Positions 24,507-33,395 of a stretch of 64,000 nt of DNA are shown here, piece by piece. The stretch's first letter is position 1. Each line of letters begins with the position of its first letter. Source of the DNA: Pseudarthrobacter sp. NIBRBAC000502770 (GTDB taxonomy: Bacteria > Actinomycetota > Actinomycetes > Actinomycetales > Micrococcaceae); contig NZ_CP041198.1 in the NCBI RefSeq assembly GCF_006517815.1, positions 3,720,001 to 3,784,000 on the forward strand, read 5' to 3'. The position numbers and the translations under genes were made by a program. Below the pieces are notes generated by a model that ran no database searches, was not told the DNA's origin, and saw nothing but the letters and a program-made list of their open reading frames with translations.

Positions 24507-25913
24507 CTACTCCGCGGGAGCCGGGGCAGCCTCGGCGGCTACGGCGGGCTGTGCGTCCGCTGCCGCATCCTTGCGGCGGTACCGGAGGACGCCCAATGCC
24601 ACCACAACGGCGGCCAGCGCCAGGGAGAGCAGCAGGGACTCACGCGTGGATTCCACGATCACCATGCCGATCAGCAGGGCCACGATGCTGATGATCGCTG
24701 CCCAGGTGAGGTACGGGAAGAGCCACATCTTCAGCTGAAGGTCCTTCGCTGCGGCACCCATCCGACGGCGGAGGACCAGCTGCGAGGCGGAGATGACCAG
24801 CCACACAAACAGGGCAATGGCACCGGAGGTGTTCACCAGGAAGAGGAACACCGTGTCCGGGGCGATGTAGTTCAGGCCCACGGTGACGAAGCCGACCACG
24901 GTGGAGGCGAGCACTGCGGCAGCGGGAACGCCTCGGCGGGAGATGCGGGTCCAGGAGCGCGGGGCGTCACCGCGGGTGGAGAGGGAGAACAGCATCCGGC
25001 TGGCGGTGTAGAGGCCGGAGTTCAGGCAGGAGAGGACCGAGGTCAGCACCACGACGTCCATGATGGTTCCGGCGCCGGGGATGCCGAACAGCTCGATGAC
25101 CGCCACGTACGGGCTCTTGGCCACGGAAGCAGAGTTCCAGGGAAGCAGGGTGACCACTACGGCGATGGAGCCGATGTAGAAAACCAGGATGCGCCACACG
25201 GTGGACTTCACGGCCTTCTTCACGGCGTCCACGGGGTTCTCCGATTCGCCGGCGGCAATGGTGGCGATTTCGGCACCGAAGAAGGAGAAGACCACCACCA
25301 GGATGCCGGCCAGGACGGCTCCCGGACCGTTGGGCATGAAGCCGCCGTTGTCGAGCAGGTTGCTCAGGCCGGGCGCAGGGACACCGGGGATGAGCCCCAG
25401 GATGGCCGCAACGCCAAAGATCAGGAACAGGACGATCGCCGCGACCTTGATGGACGCGAACCAGAACTCGAACTCGCCGTAGGACTTCACGGAGCCGAGG
25501 TTGGTGAGTGTCAGCAGCACCATGAGGACAAGGGCCCACACCCACTGGTCGATGCCCGGCACCCAGCGGTGCATGATCGCGGCACCAGCTGTGGCTTCAA
25601 TGCCCAGGACGATGATCCAGAACCAGGCGTAGAGCCAGCCGATGCTGAACCCTGCCCAGCGGCCCAGCGCCTTGTCCGCGTAGGTGGAGAAGGAACCCGT
25701 TTCGGGGTTTGCGGCTGCCATCTCACCCAGCATGCGCATCACCAGGATGACCACCAGGCCGGCGGCCGCATACGCCACGAGGATGCCGGGACCGGCCTGC
25801 TGGATGGCTGCCCCCGAGCCGACGAAGAGTCCTGCACCGATGACGCCGGCGATGGCGATCATGGACAGGTGCCTGGGTTTCAGGGACTTTGAAAGTTGCT
25901 GGTCAGCATGCAT
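24507..25913 (-). CDS. Amino-acid permease (AAT family, GabP-like)
   Basis: 468 residues from the ATG at 25913, with AGGAC upstream; a longer in-frame extension to 26153 lacks a ribosome-binding site and membrane character. There are 12 membrane segments. The start KSLKPRHLSMIAIAGVIGAG is the AAT-family substrate-binding helix, and GSFSTYADKALGRWAGFSIG is conserved. It imports amino acids by proton symport. A GABA-permease-like specificity is the nearest fit but uncertain. Confidence 0.85.
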   Translation of the reverse strand: MHADQQLSKSLKPRHLSMIAIAGVIGAGLFVGSGAAIQQAGPGILVAYAAAGLVVILVMRMLGEMAAANPETGSFSTYADKALGRWAGFSIGWLYAWFWIIVLGIEATAGAAIMHRWVPGIDQWVWALVLMVLLTLTNLGSVKSYGEFEFWFASIKVAAIVLFLIFGVAAILGLIPGVPAPGLSNLLDNGGFMPNGPGAVLAGILVVVFSFFGAEIATIAAGESENPVDAVKKAVKSTVWRILVFYIGSIAVVVTLLPWNSASVAKSPYVAVIELFGIPGAGTIMDVVVLTSVLSCLNSGLYTASRMLFSLSTRGDAPRSWTRISRRGVPAAAVLASTVVGFVTVGLNYIAPDTVFLFLVNTSGAIALFVWLVISASQLVLRRRMGAAAKDLQLKMWLFPYLTWAAIISIVALLIGMVIVESTRESLLLSLALAAVVVALGVLRYRRKDAAADAQPAVAAEAAPAPAE

Positions 25914-26186
25914 GGAAGTGCCGTCCTGTTGGGAAATAGCATGGGTTGGGCGACGTGCCTTGGTGGTCACCGGCGGACCGTGTGATGCACCACATCGTCG
26001 TCTCACCCTAGATCCGCCATTATGCGCCTTGCTTTGTGCAGTCCAACAGATCTGGTTCCGGCCAACAGGACGGCGCTCCAAGCGGAGACCGTCAGGGGCA
26101 ATAAAAGTTTCCCTCCAGGCATATTTGTAATGTGCCCGAAACCACGCGGCCACCCCGGGCGCGTGGCGGAAACCGGCCCCGCGGGC

Positions 26187-27062
26187 CTATACGTCCCGGC
26201 GCTTCAGCAGCACGGCTGCGAGCAGGACGGGGATAACCACCCAGGCGCCCAGGACCAGTCCTGCCTGCCAGGCCTCCAGGGTATCCGGAACGTGCTGGGC
26301 GGCCGTCAAAGGCTCCACGGTGTTGCCGGGCAGGTATTTGCGGGCTTCCTTGAAGAAGTCCCCGGGGATGAGCTGGAACGCAATCGGTGCCACGAAGAAG
26401 ATGCCCACCAAGCTCATAATGCCGCCGGCCGAATTCCTGATCAGCGTCCCCAGGGCCATCCCGATGGCGGCGACGGCGGCCACATAGATGCTGTTGACCA
26501 GTAGGAGCTTCACCGACTGGGAGCTGCCAAGGTCCAGTTTCAGTCCGTAGTTGTCCAGGATAGGCACCGCCACCAGTCCTGCCACCCACGTGGAGGCAGC
26601 CGTGACCACGAACGAAGTCACCATGACCACCACCAGCTTGGCACCGAAAGCCGGGAGGCGGCGGGGAACTGCCGCGAAGGTGGACCGTGCCATTCCGGTA
26701 GTAAATTCCGAACTCATCAGCAGCACGCCAAGGGAGCCGAGAATCAGCTGGGCGAAGGCGATGCCGGACGTAGGCACGCTGACGGCAAGGTCTCCGCCCT
26801 GTGCTGCCATCCGGGCAGCAGCCTGCGGGTCCCGGGTGGCCGCATCGGCGAACTGGCCCGTCCCCCATGCGGACAACGCGCCAAAGCCAACCATCACCAC
26901 GGCCGTGGAGGCGAGCAGGATCAGGGTCGAAAGAAGGCTGCGGAACTTGATGACTTCCGAGTTGAGCACCCGGATGAAGGTGGGCCCGGGAAGGGAGCGT
27001 CCGGCACTGCGCGGGTCAGGTCCGGCGGGGGAGGGCATGGATTCAGTGGTCGTGGAGCTCAT
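26187..27062 (-). CDS. ABC-2 type transporter permease
   Basis: 291 residues with an N-terminal cytoplasmic tail and six hydrophobic segments; VLNSEVIKFRSLLSTLILL is the usual start of bacterial ABC-2 permeases. It pairs with the ATPase just upstream (ATGA overlap at 27059-27062), forming an exporter. Substrate unknown; lipid, peptide or drug export are all possible. Confidence 0.85.
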   Translation of the reverse strand: MSSTTTESMPSPAGPDPRSAGRSLPGPTFIRVLNSEVIKFRSLLSTLILLASTAVVMVGFGALSAWGTGQFADAATRDPQAAARMAAQGGDLAVSVPTSGIAFAQLILGSLGVLLMSSEFTTGMARSTFAAVPRRLPAFGAKLVVVMVTSFVVTAASTWVAGLVAVPILDNYGLKLDLGSSQSVKLLLVNSIYVAAVAAIGMALGTLIRNSAGGIMSLVGIFFVAPIAFQLIPGDFFKEARKYLPGNTVEPLTAAQHVPDTLEAWQAGLVLGAWVVIPVLLAAVLLKRRDV

Positions 27063-27985
27063 GAGTGGGCTACCTCCGCAGCGGGCAGGGAGTGGTATTC
27101 GACGTCGTCCTTGGTCAGTTCCATATATGCCTCCTCGAGGCTGGCCACAAGGGGCGTGAGTTCATACACCATGACCTGGCTTTCCAGGGCCGTGGCTGCG
27201 ATGGTCCTGGGATCCAGGCCGGTCACTTCAAGCAGTTCCCGTTCCGGCACCTCAATGGATGCTCCACGGCCGGCCAGGAGCTGGCGCAGGTGGTCGGGCT
27301 GGTCGGTGCGGACGCGGACCCGGGACTGGCCCTTCCCGGTGATGATGTCCCGGATGGGGGCATCGGCAATGACGCGGCCGCGGCCAATGACAATCAAGTG
27401 GTCCGCCGTCTGTGCCATCTCGCTCATCAGGTGGCTGGAAAGGAACACCGTCCGCCCTTGACCGGCAAGGTACCGCACGAGATTCCGCACCCACACCACG
27501 CCCTCAGGGTCCAGGCCGTTGACGGGTTCATCGAGGATGAGCGTCTGGGGGTCCCCCAGCAGCGCCGTTGCGATGCCCAGGCGCTGGCCCATGCCCAGCG
27601 AGAATCCGCCGGCTTTCTTGCGCGCCACCGCCTCGAGTCCGGTCATTTCGATGACTTCGTGCACCCTGGCTTTCGGGATGCTGTGGGTGGCGGCCATGGC
27701 CAGCAGGTGGTTGTAGGCGCTGCGGCTGGTGTGGACGGCTTTGGCATCCAGCAGGGCGCCCACCTCCCGCAGCGGGGCTTTGTGCTGCCCGTAGGGCAGT
27801 CCGTTTACCGTCGCTGACCCTGACGTTGGCCGGTCCAGTCCCATGATCATGCGCATGGTGGTGGACTTTCCTGCCCCGTTCGGTCCAAGGAAGCCGGTGA
27901 CTTGCCCTGCCCTGACGGTGAAACTGACACCGGCCACGGCGGTTTTGTCGCCATAGACCTTTGTCAGCCCGTTTACCTCGATCAT
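27059..27985 (-). CDS. ABC transporter ATP-binding protein
   Basis: 308 residues. Walker A GPNGAGKST (about residue 33), signature region SLGMGQRLG, Walker B TLILDEPVNGLDPEG and the switch His in LSSHLMSE. The C-terminal extension of about 90 residues is typical of drug/antibiotic-exporter ATPases (DrrA/CcmA-like group). It is translated first and coupled to the permease. Confidence 0.9.
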   Translation of the reverse strand: MIEVNGLTKVYGDKTAVAGVSFTVRAGQVTGFLGPNGAGKSTTMRMIMGLDRPTSGSATVNGLPYGQHKAPLREVGALLDAKAVHTSRSAYNHLLAMAATHSIPKARVHEVIEMTGLEAVARKKAGGFSLGMGQRLGIATALLGDPQTLILDEPVNGLDPEGVVWVRNLVRYLAGQGRTVFLSSHLMSEMAQTADHLIVIGRGRVIADAPIRDIITGKGQSRVRVRTDQPDHLRQLLAGRGASIEVPERELLEVTGLDPRTIAATALESQVMVYELTPLVASLEEAYMELTKDDVEYHSLPAAEVAHS

Positions 27986-28132
27986 GAATCATCCTTTGAA
28001 CGGCAGCGGACGGCTGCGGACGTTGTGGGGTGCGGATACCTTCCCCACGCTACCGAGGCAGGCGCCGCTTTGGGCCGGTTTCAGGGATGATTCAGGGGAG
28101 AATCAGGGTTGTCCTCCCCGGCGCAGCCCATG

Positions 28133-29629
28133 TCAGGGGCGTGGCGAGTAGTACGCCAAGGCCTTGGGCCGTAGTTCGTAGGCCACCTTCCGGACACCGG
28201 CCAGCGCTTCTCCGTCCACTGCCAGTACCATGGGCGCGCCGCCGGCGTCGATCCTCACCTCGGTGGCTTCCCGGAGGTGGGTGATCCTTGAGCTTGCCAC
28301 CGTCCCCGTCAGCACGGACCAGAGAAGCCGGAGCCGGGCAAAGGATTCGTCCGCGGTGATCAGCCGGACGTCGAGGACCCCGTCGTCCATCACCGGCCTG
28401 ATCAGGGGTGCGTGGTCCCGCGGATAATACCGGCCGCGGCCCAGGTAGGCGATCCACACCTTGTGGCGGACGCCGTCCACGCTCAACGTTGTGGGGGTGC
28501 CGGCGGCGAAGGTGCGGAACATGGCCACAACACCGGCCAGCGGCTTGCCCAGCGCCGGCTGCAGGTGTTCCCGCCGCCGCACAAGATTCGGATAAAGGCC
28601 CACGCTGGAGGTGTTCAGCATGATCAGCCGGGAGACCTCAGGATTGCCGGCAAGTCCGCGTTCCACGGTGACCACACCAACGTCGGCCAGGGCCGCCTCG
28701 CCCTTTTCCGCGGCCGCGACCGCCTCCTTGAGGCTGCCGGTCCCGGCGTCGCGTGCAAAGTGGTTGAGCGTCCCGCCCGGCAGGACCAGCAGGGGTATGG
28801 AGCGTTCGACGGCGACAGCGGCTGCGGCGCCGACGGTCCCGTCTCCGCCCCAGACACCGAGGGCCAGGGTGCCGGGATGGTCTGCAGTGGCATTGATTCG
28901 CTGGACCAGGTCTTCATCCGGCTGCACGACATTCATATGCGCCTTTGGGAATACTTCTTGGAGCGCTGCCGCGGTTTCCTCCTTGAAAGAGCCGCCCAGG
29001 GTGTTCACAACGATACTGAGGCCCTCACCGCCCGGCAGTGCCGGTGCGCTGGTTACCGCCCGCGTGGTCGGGGGGATGGGCGGACGGACAGGCCACCAGT
29101 GGCGCGTCACCAGGGCAGCTCCTGCACCCAGGACCGACCCGAAGATTACATCGGAGGGCCAGTGCGCGCCGGTGTGGACCCTCGAATAGGCCACCCCCAG
29201 GGCGGCCGGAGCCAGCGCGATTCCCAGCGCCGGACGGACCAGGCCGGCTCCCACGGCAAACGCTACGGCTGATGCGGAGTGCCCGGACGGCATGGAGGAG
29301 CTCGTGGGCTGCGGATGCACGAAGCGGAAGACCGGCAGGTGCTCGGGGAGCGGCCGGGTGCGGGGGAGCAGTGTCTTGAACACCACGTTGGTCACTGCCG
29401 ACGCCACTCCCTGTGCGATCAGCCCGTGCACCGCCGCCCTCCTGGTCTTCCCCGGGAAGAGGGCCAGGGCCGCTGCCGTCCCCATCCAGAGTTTCCCCTG
29501 GTTGGCGGAGGCGGAGAGGCGGCGGAAGAAGGCGTCGTGGTTGCCTCCGGGCAGGCCCGAAACATGCCCTACGAGGTATCTATCGAGGCGGCTGACCCAG
29601 CTCCGGCCCGGGGGCTTGGTGCTTTGCAT
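28133..29629 (-). CDS. PAP2 phosphatase / lipid kinase fusion
   Basis: 498 residues. The N-terminal half (about 30-190) is a membrane PAP2 phosphatase with motifs KTLLPRTRP, PSGHSASA and SRVHTGAHWPSDV. The C-terminal half (about 205-498) is a diacylglycerol/sphingosine-kinase-like domain with the nucleotide loop GGDGTVGAAA and the LPGGTLNHFA segment. Such fusions are known in actinobacteria. It probably interconverts phosphorylated and free lipids in the membrane. Substrates unknown. Confidence 0.85.
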   Translation of the reverse strand: MQSTKPPGRSWVSRLDRYLVGHVSGLPGGNHDAFFRRLSASANQGKLWMGTAAALALFPGKTRRAAVHGLIAQGVASAVTNVVFKTLLPRTRPLPEHLPVFRFVHPQPTSSSMPSGHSASAVAFAVGAGLVRPALGIALAPAALGVAYSRVHTGAHWPSDVIFGSVLGAGAALVTRHWWPVRPPIPPTTRAVTSAPALPGGEGLSIVVNTLGGSFKEETAAALQEVFPKAHMNVVQPDEDLVQRINATADHPGTLALGVWGGDGTVGAAAAVAVERSIPLLVLPGGTLNHFARDAGTGSLKEAVAAAEKGEAALADVGVVTVERGLAGNPEVSRLIMLNTSSVGLYPNLVRRREHLQPALGKPLAGVVAMFRTFAAGTPTTLSVDGVRHKVWIAYLGRGRYYPRDHAPLIRPVMDDGVLDVRLITADESFARLRLLWSVLTGTVASSRITHLREATEVRIDAGGAPMVLAVDGEALAGVRKVAYELRPKALAYYSPRP

Positions 29630-29651
29630 GGGATCACCCTAACCCCACTGG

Positions 29652-30866
29652 CTACTCCTCCGGGGCTGGCCCCGGTTCAACGCGCAGGGGTTTCGCCGCT
29701 CCGGCGAGGAGCAGTGCCACCAGGATGGGCGCCATGATGGCCAGCAGCGCGGTGTGGATTCCGGTGAGGTCACCCAGGTAGCCCAGCAACGGCGGCCCGG
29801 CCAGGAAAGATATATACCCCAAAGTGGATACAACGGACACGCGGGCCGCTGAATGCTTGGGGTCATCCGAAGCTGCGGACATGCCCATGGGGAAGGCCAG
29901 GGCGGCGCCCACGCCCCACAGGGCAGCTCCAATACCTGCCAGCCAAATGTTTGATGCCAGCACGAAGAGACCCAGTCCGGCGGCGGCCGCTGCCATGCTG
30001 GCCCGCAGGACGGCCACCCGCCCGTACTTGTCGATGACCCGCCCGCCCAGAAACCGCATGGCCGTCATGGCCAGGACGAACAACGCGAACATGAGGGCGC
30101 CGGTGGATTCGGAGGTGGCAAGCCCGTCCACCGAGGCCTTGGCGATCCAGTCGTTGCCTGCGCCTTCGGTAAGCGTGGCCCCGAGGACCACCACACCAAT
30201 GAGCAACGTCCTGCTGTCCCGCCAGGCGGACGGTCCCTTGGCTCGTTTCGGCTCCCCGTCCACAGGGGCAGTCGAGACGTGGGGAAGGAAGTAGCGCGGC
30301 ACCGTCAGCGCCACCAGCACCACTACGGCTGCGATCATCAGAAGGTGCAATGGCAGGTCCACGCCGAGGGTTGACAGCCCCGCCCCCACCAGGGCCCCTA
30401 CGAAGGCGCCTCCGCTGAAGGCTGCGTGGAACTGGGGCATGACGGTCCGCCGGAGCTTGTGCTCCACGTCGGCCCCTTCGATATTTTGCGCCACGTCCCA
30501 GAGGCCAATTCCAATGCCGAAGAAGAAGAGTGACACGGCCGTTCCGGGAATGGACGTTGTCAGGAGTGACATGGCGATGCCCACGCCGGCGGCCGCGGCC
30601 AGCAGTCCGGCATAGCGCACGGTATTGCCCGTTCCGAGCCGGCCCACCACGAGTCCTGCGGTTGGCAGCGCGAGCAGGGATCCCACGGCCGTGCACAGCA
30701 GCAGGGTGCCCATTTGGCCGGAAGTGATGTGCAGCGTCTGGGTGACGGCGGGGATGCGGGCCGCCCAACTGGCAAAGACAAGCCCGTTGATGCCGAAAAC
30801 CACGAAGGTCGCCGCAGCGGCGGCCTTTAGTCCTGCCTGCTGGTCCGTTCCGGTATTGGTGCTCAT
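29652..30866 (-). CDS. MFS transporter
   Basis: 404 residues, 12 membrane helices in two halves. FVVFGINGLVFASWAARIPAV opens the protein. The resemblance is to YbjJ/YfaV-like sugar or metabolite transporters, sometimes paired with DeoR regulators. ATGA overlap at 30863-30866 couples it to the regulator upstream, which likely controls it. Confidence 0.8.
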   Translation of the reverse strand: MSTNTGTDQQAGLKAAAAATFVVFGINGLVFASWAARIPAVTQTLHITSGQMGTLLLCTAVGSLLALPTAGLVVGRLGTGNTVRYAGLLAAAAGVGIAMSLLTTSIPGTAVSLFFFGIGIGLWDVAQNIEGADVEHKLRRTVMPQFHAAFSGGAFVGALVGAGLSTLGVDLPLHLLMIAAVVVLVALTVPRYFLPHVSTAPVDGEPKRAKGPSAWRDSRTLLIGVVVLGATLTEGAGNDWIAKASVDGLATSESTGALMFALFVLAMTAMRFLGGRVIDKYGRVAVLRASMAAAAAGLGLFVLASNIWLAGIGAALWGVGAALAFPMGMSAASDDPKHSAARVSVVSTLGYISFLAGPPLLGYLGDLTGIHTALLAIMAPILVALLLAGAAKPLRVEPGPAPEE

Positions 30867-31636
30867 ACACTCACTACTTCCACTGGGTATTTCTCAAGTT
30901 CGGCTTTGTCCTGTGCACTGAATTTCCGGTCCGTGACGATGACGTCCACCCGGTCCAGTCCCGCCACGAGAACCCTGGCGTGGGTCTGCCACTTCGCGGC
31001 TGAGGCGGCTACCACCACCCGGGCTGCGGATTGCAGGCCGGCTGCCTTGACGGCCGCATCTTCAAGGTCGTGGGCCAGGAGTCCGTCTTTGAAGTCCACG
31101 GAACACGGCGTCAGCACCGCGGTGTCGAAACGCAGGGACCTGATGGTGGACTCGGCCAGTGGTCCGCGGAAGCAGAGTTCACCGGGCACCACGCTTCCCC
31201 CAGGCAAGAGCAGCGCGGGGCGTGAGCCCCCTGCGCCCTCTCCCTCAGCTGCCGCGTTCAAGGCCTGCAGGGACATGGGCATCAGCGTCAGCTCCCTGCC
31301 CGCCACGGCCCGGGCCACTGCGGTGGCGGTGCTTCCGCTGTCCAGCCAGACGTGCTCGTTCTCCGCCAGGAGGCCGGCGACGGCTGCCGCGATGCGCCTC
31401 TTGCCGTCCTGCTCCTCCAGCTCCCGCTGTCCGTAGCCGGGACTCTGCCCCTGCCCTATCAGGCTCCTGGCCCCGCCGTGGACCCTGCGAAGGACACCAT
31501 GGCCGGCCAAAACCTCGAGGTCGCGGCGGATGGTTGCTCCGGAGGCGCCGCAGGCCTGCATCAGCTCCTCCACGCTCACCTCCGGCTGCTGCCGCAGGAC
31601 TTCGGCGATTACGCGGTGCCGCTCATCCGTCTTCAT
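30863..31636 (-). CDS. DeoR-family transcriptional regulator
   Basis: 257 residues from the ATG at 31636. The N-terminal HTH is of the DeoR type (VSVEELMQACGASGATIRRDL, then HGVLRRVHGGA), and the C-terminal sugar-phosphate sensor has the DSGSTATAVARA loop. It probably represses itself and the MFS gene and responds to a sugar phosphate. No Shine-Dalgarno site precedes the ATG; a TAGCAT box ends six bases upstream, suggesting a leaderless transcript. Confidence 0.85.
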   Translation of the reverse strand: MKTDERHRVIAEVLRQQPEVSVEELMQACGASGATIRRDLEVLAGHGVLRRVHGGARSLIGQGQSPGYGQRELEEQDGKRRIAAAVAGLLAENEHVWLDSGSTATAVARAVAGRELTLMPMSLQALNAAAEGEGAGGSRPALLLPGGSVVPGELCFRGPLAESTIRSLRFDTAVLTPCSVDFKDGLLAHDLEDAAVKAAGLQSAARVVVAASAAKWQTHARVLVAGLDRVDVIVTDRKFSAQDKAELEKYPVEVVSV

Positions 31637-31670
31637 GATCAAATGCTATCAATACTTGATCATTTGATCA
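31636..31670. promoter_or_regulatory. Inverted-repeat operator for the DeoR regulator
   Basis: TGATCAAATG (31636-31645) and CATTTGATCA (31661-31670) are perfect inverted repeats, with further TGAT/ATCA copies to 31681. They overlap the start and probable -10 box of the DeoR gene, as expected for autorepression. Confidence 0.6.
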
Positions 31671-31687
31671 CTCATGTGATCGAACCC

Positions 31688-33370
31688 TCAGCGGGTGCGC
31701 TCCACCCGCTGTTCGTCCCAAACGGGCTCCGCGGACTCATAGACCTTGCCGTCCGAACCGAAGACCAGGAACCGGTCGAAGGTCCGCGCGAACCAGCGGT
31801 CGTGGGTCACGGCCAGCACGGTCCCCTCAAAGTGGTCAATGGCCCGTTCCAGCGCTTCGGCCGAATGCAGGTCCAGGTTGTCCGTGGGCTCGTCCAGCAG
31901 GAGCAGCGTGGCGCCGCTGAGCTGGAGCAGCAGGATTTGGAACCGCGCCTGCTGACCGCCGGAGAGGGACTCATATTTCTGTTCCGACTGCCCCGCCAGG
32001 CCGTAGCCGTCCAGCGCGCCGGCGGCGGCCTCGCGACCCAGCCCGGAACGGTGTTCGTCGCCGCGGTGCAGGATCTCCAGGAGGGTCTTGCCCAGCAGGT
32101 CGGGCCGGACGTGGGTCTGGGCGAAGAATCCTGGCCGGATCCGGGCACCGAGCTTCACGGTTCCCTCGTGGGGTACCTCGGCGATCTCCACATCGGAAAC
32201 GGGGAGGTGCTCGCGTTCGGGGTCGGTGCCGCCGGTGGCGAGCAGCCGGAGGAAGTGCGACTTGCCCGAGCCGTTGGATCCGAGAACACCGACCCGGTCG
32301 CCAAACCACACTTCGGTGGAGAACGGCTTCATCAGGCCCGTGAGCTCCAGCCGCTCCGCCACGATGGCCCGCTTGGCCGTTCGGCCGCCCTTGAGCCGCA
32401 TCTGGACATTCTGCTCGATGGGCAGGGCCTCGGGCGGCCCAACCTCCAGGAACTTGGCCAGCCGGGTCTGCGCCGCGTGGTACCGGTTCGCCATGTCGGA
32501 GCGGAAGGCAGCCTTGTTCTTGTACATGTTGACGAGTTCCTTGAGCTTGATGTGCTCCTCGTCCCAGCGCTTGCGGAGCTCCTCGAAACGCGCGTTCCGG
32601 TCTGCGCGTGCCTCGACGTAGGACCCAAAGCCGCCGCCATGGATCCATGCTGCCGCTCCGTTGATTCCGGGCTCCAAGGTGACAATGCGGCCGGCCGCGT
32701 TGTTCAGCAGTTCCCGGTCGTGGCTGATGAAGAAGACGGTCTTCTTTGAGTCATTCAGTTTTTCCTCGAGCCAGCGCTTGCCCGGGACGTCCAGGTAGTT
32801 GTCCGGCTCGTCCAGGAGCAGGAGGTCGTCCGGGCCTGCGAAAAGTGCCTCCAGCACCAGGCGCTTCTGCTCGCCGCCGGAAAGGGTCGACGCCGGGCGG
32901 TGCTGCGCGCGGTCGAACGGGAGTCCCAGCGCGGCCATGCAGACCTCGTCCCAGACGGTTTCGACGTCGTAGCCCCCGGCATCGCCCCAGTCCACGATCG
33001 CCTGGGCGTACCGCATCTGGGTGGGCTCGTCGTCGTGCTCCAGCATGGCCAGTTCGGCCTCGTCCACCTCTCGGGCAGCGGCCGCAAGGGCCGGGGGAGC
33101 GGCGGAGACCAGCAGGTCCCGGACCGTGGAACCATCCCGGACCTGGCCCACAAACTGGCGCATGATGCCCATGTTGCCGGAGCGCCCGATGACGCCCTCG
33201 TCGGGGACCAAATCCCCGGCGATGATCCGGAACAGGGTGGTTTTACCTGTGCCGTTGGGGCCGATCAGGGCGGTCTTGGTGCCGTCCGGGACCTTGAAGG
33301 TCACCCCGTTCAGCAGCTGGGTGCCGTCGGAGAGGAAGTAGTCGATGCCGGAAACGTCAATATGGGCCAC
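31688..33370 (-). CDS. ABC-F family ATPase
   Basis: 560 residues, two ABC domains in one chain and no membrane segments. First domain: Walker A GPNGTGKTT, LSGGEQKR, LLLLDEPDNYLD. Second domain: GSNGSGKSH, LSGGQQAR, LLLLDEPTDNLD. A linker rich in charged residues (about 245-315) joins them. ABC-F proteins act on ribosomes in translation or antibiotic protection rather than in transport. Which subgroup this is cannot be decided here. Confidence 0.9.
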   Translation of the reverse strand: MAHIDVSGIDYFLSDGTQLLNGVTFKVPDGTKTALIGPNGTGKTTLFRIIAGDLVPDEGVIGRSGNMGIMRQFVGQVRDGSTVRDLLVSAAPPALAAAAREVDEAELAMLEHDDEPTQMRYAQAIVDWGDAGGYDVETVWDEVCMAALGLPFDRAQHRPASTLSGGEQKRLVLEALFAGPDDLLLLDEPDNYLDVPGKRWLEEKLNDSKKTVFFISHDRELLNNAAGRIVTLEPGINGAAAWIHGGGFGSYVEARADRNARFEELRKRWDEEHIKLKELVNMYKNKAAFRSDMANRYHAAQTRLAKFLEVGPPEALPIEQNVQMRLKGGRTAKRAIVAERLELTGLMKPFSTEVWFGDRVGVLGSNGSGKSHFLRLLATGGTDPEREHLPVSDVEIAEVPHEGTVKLGARIRPGFFAQTHVRPDLLGKTLLEILHRGDEHRSGLGREAAAGALDGYGLAGQSEQKYESLSGGQQARFQILLLQLSGATLLLLDEPTDNLDLHSAEALERAIDHFEGTVLAVTHDRWFARTFDRFLVFGSDGKVYESAEPVWDEQRVERTR

Positions 33371-33395
33371 GCCGTCAATCCTCCCACGCCGCTTC

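Noticed and set aside
23160..25892. 910-codon plus-strand ORF opposite the M18 aminopeptidase and permease
   Set aside because: It is antisense to two strongly recognised genes, is rich in Gly/Arg/Gln/His with no domain, and arises from third-position GC bias.
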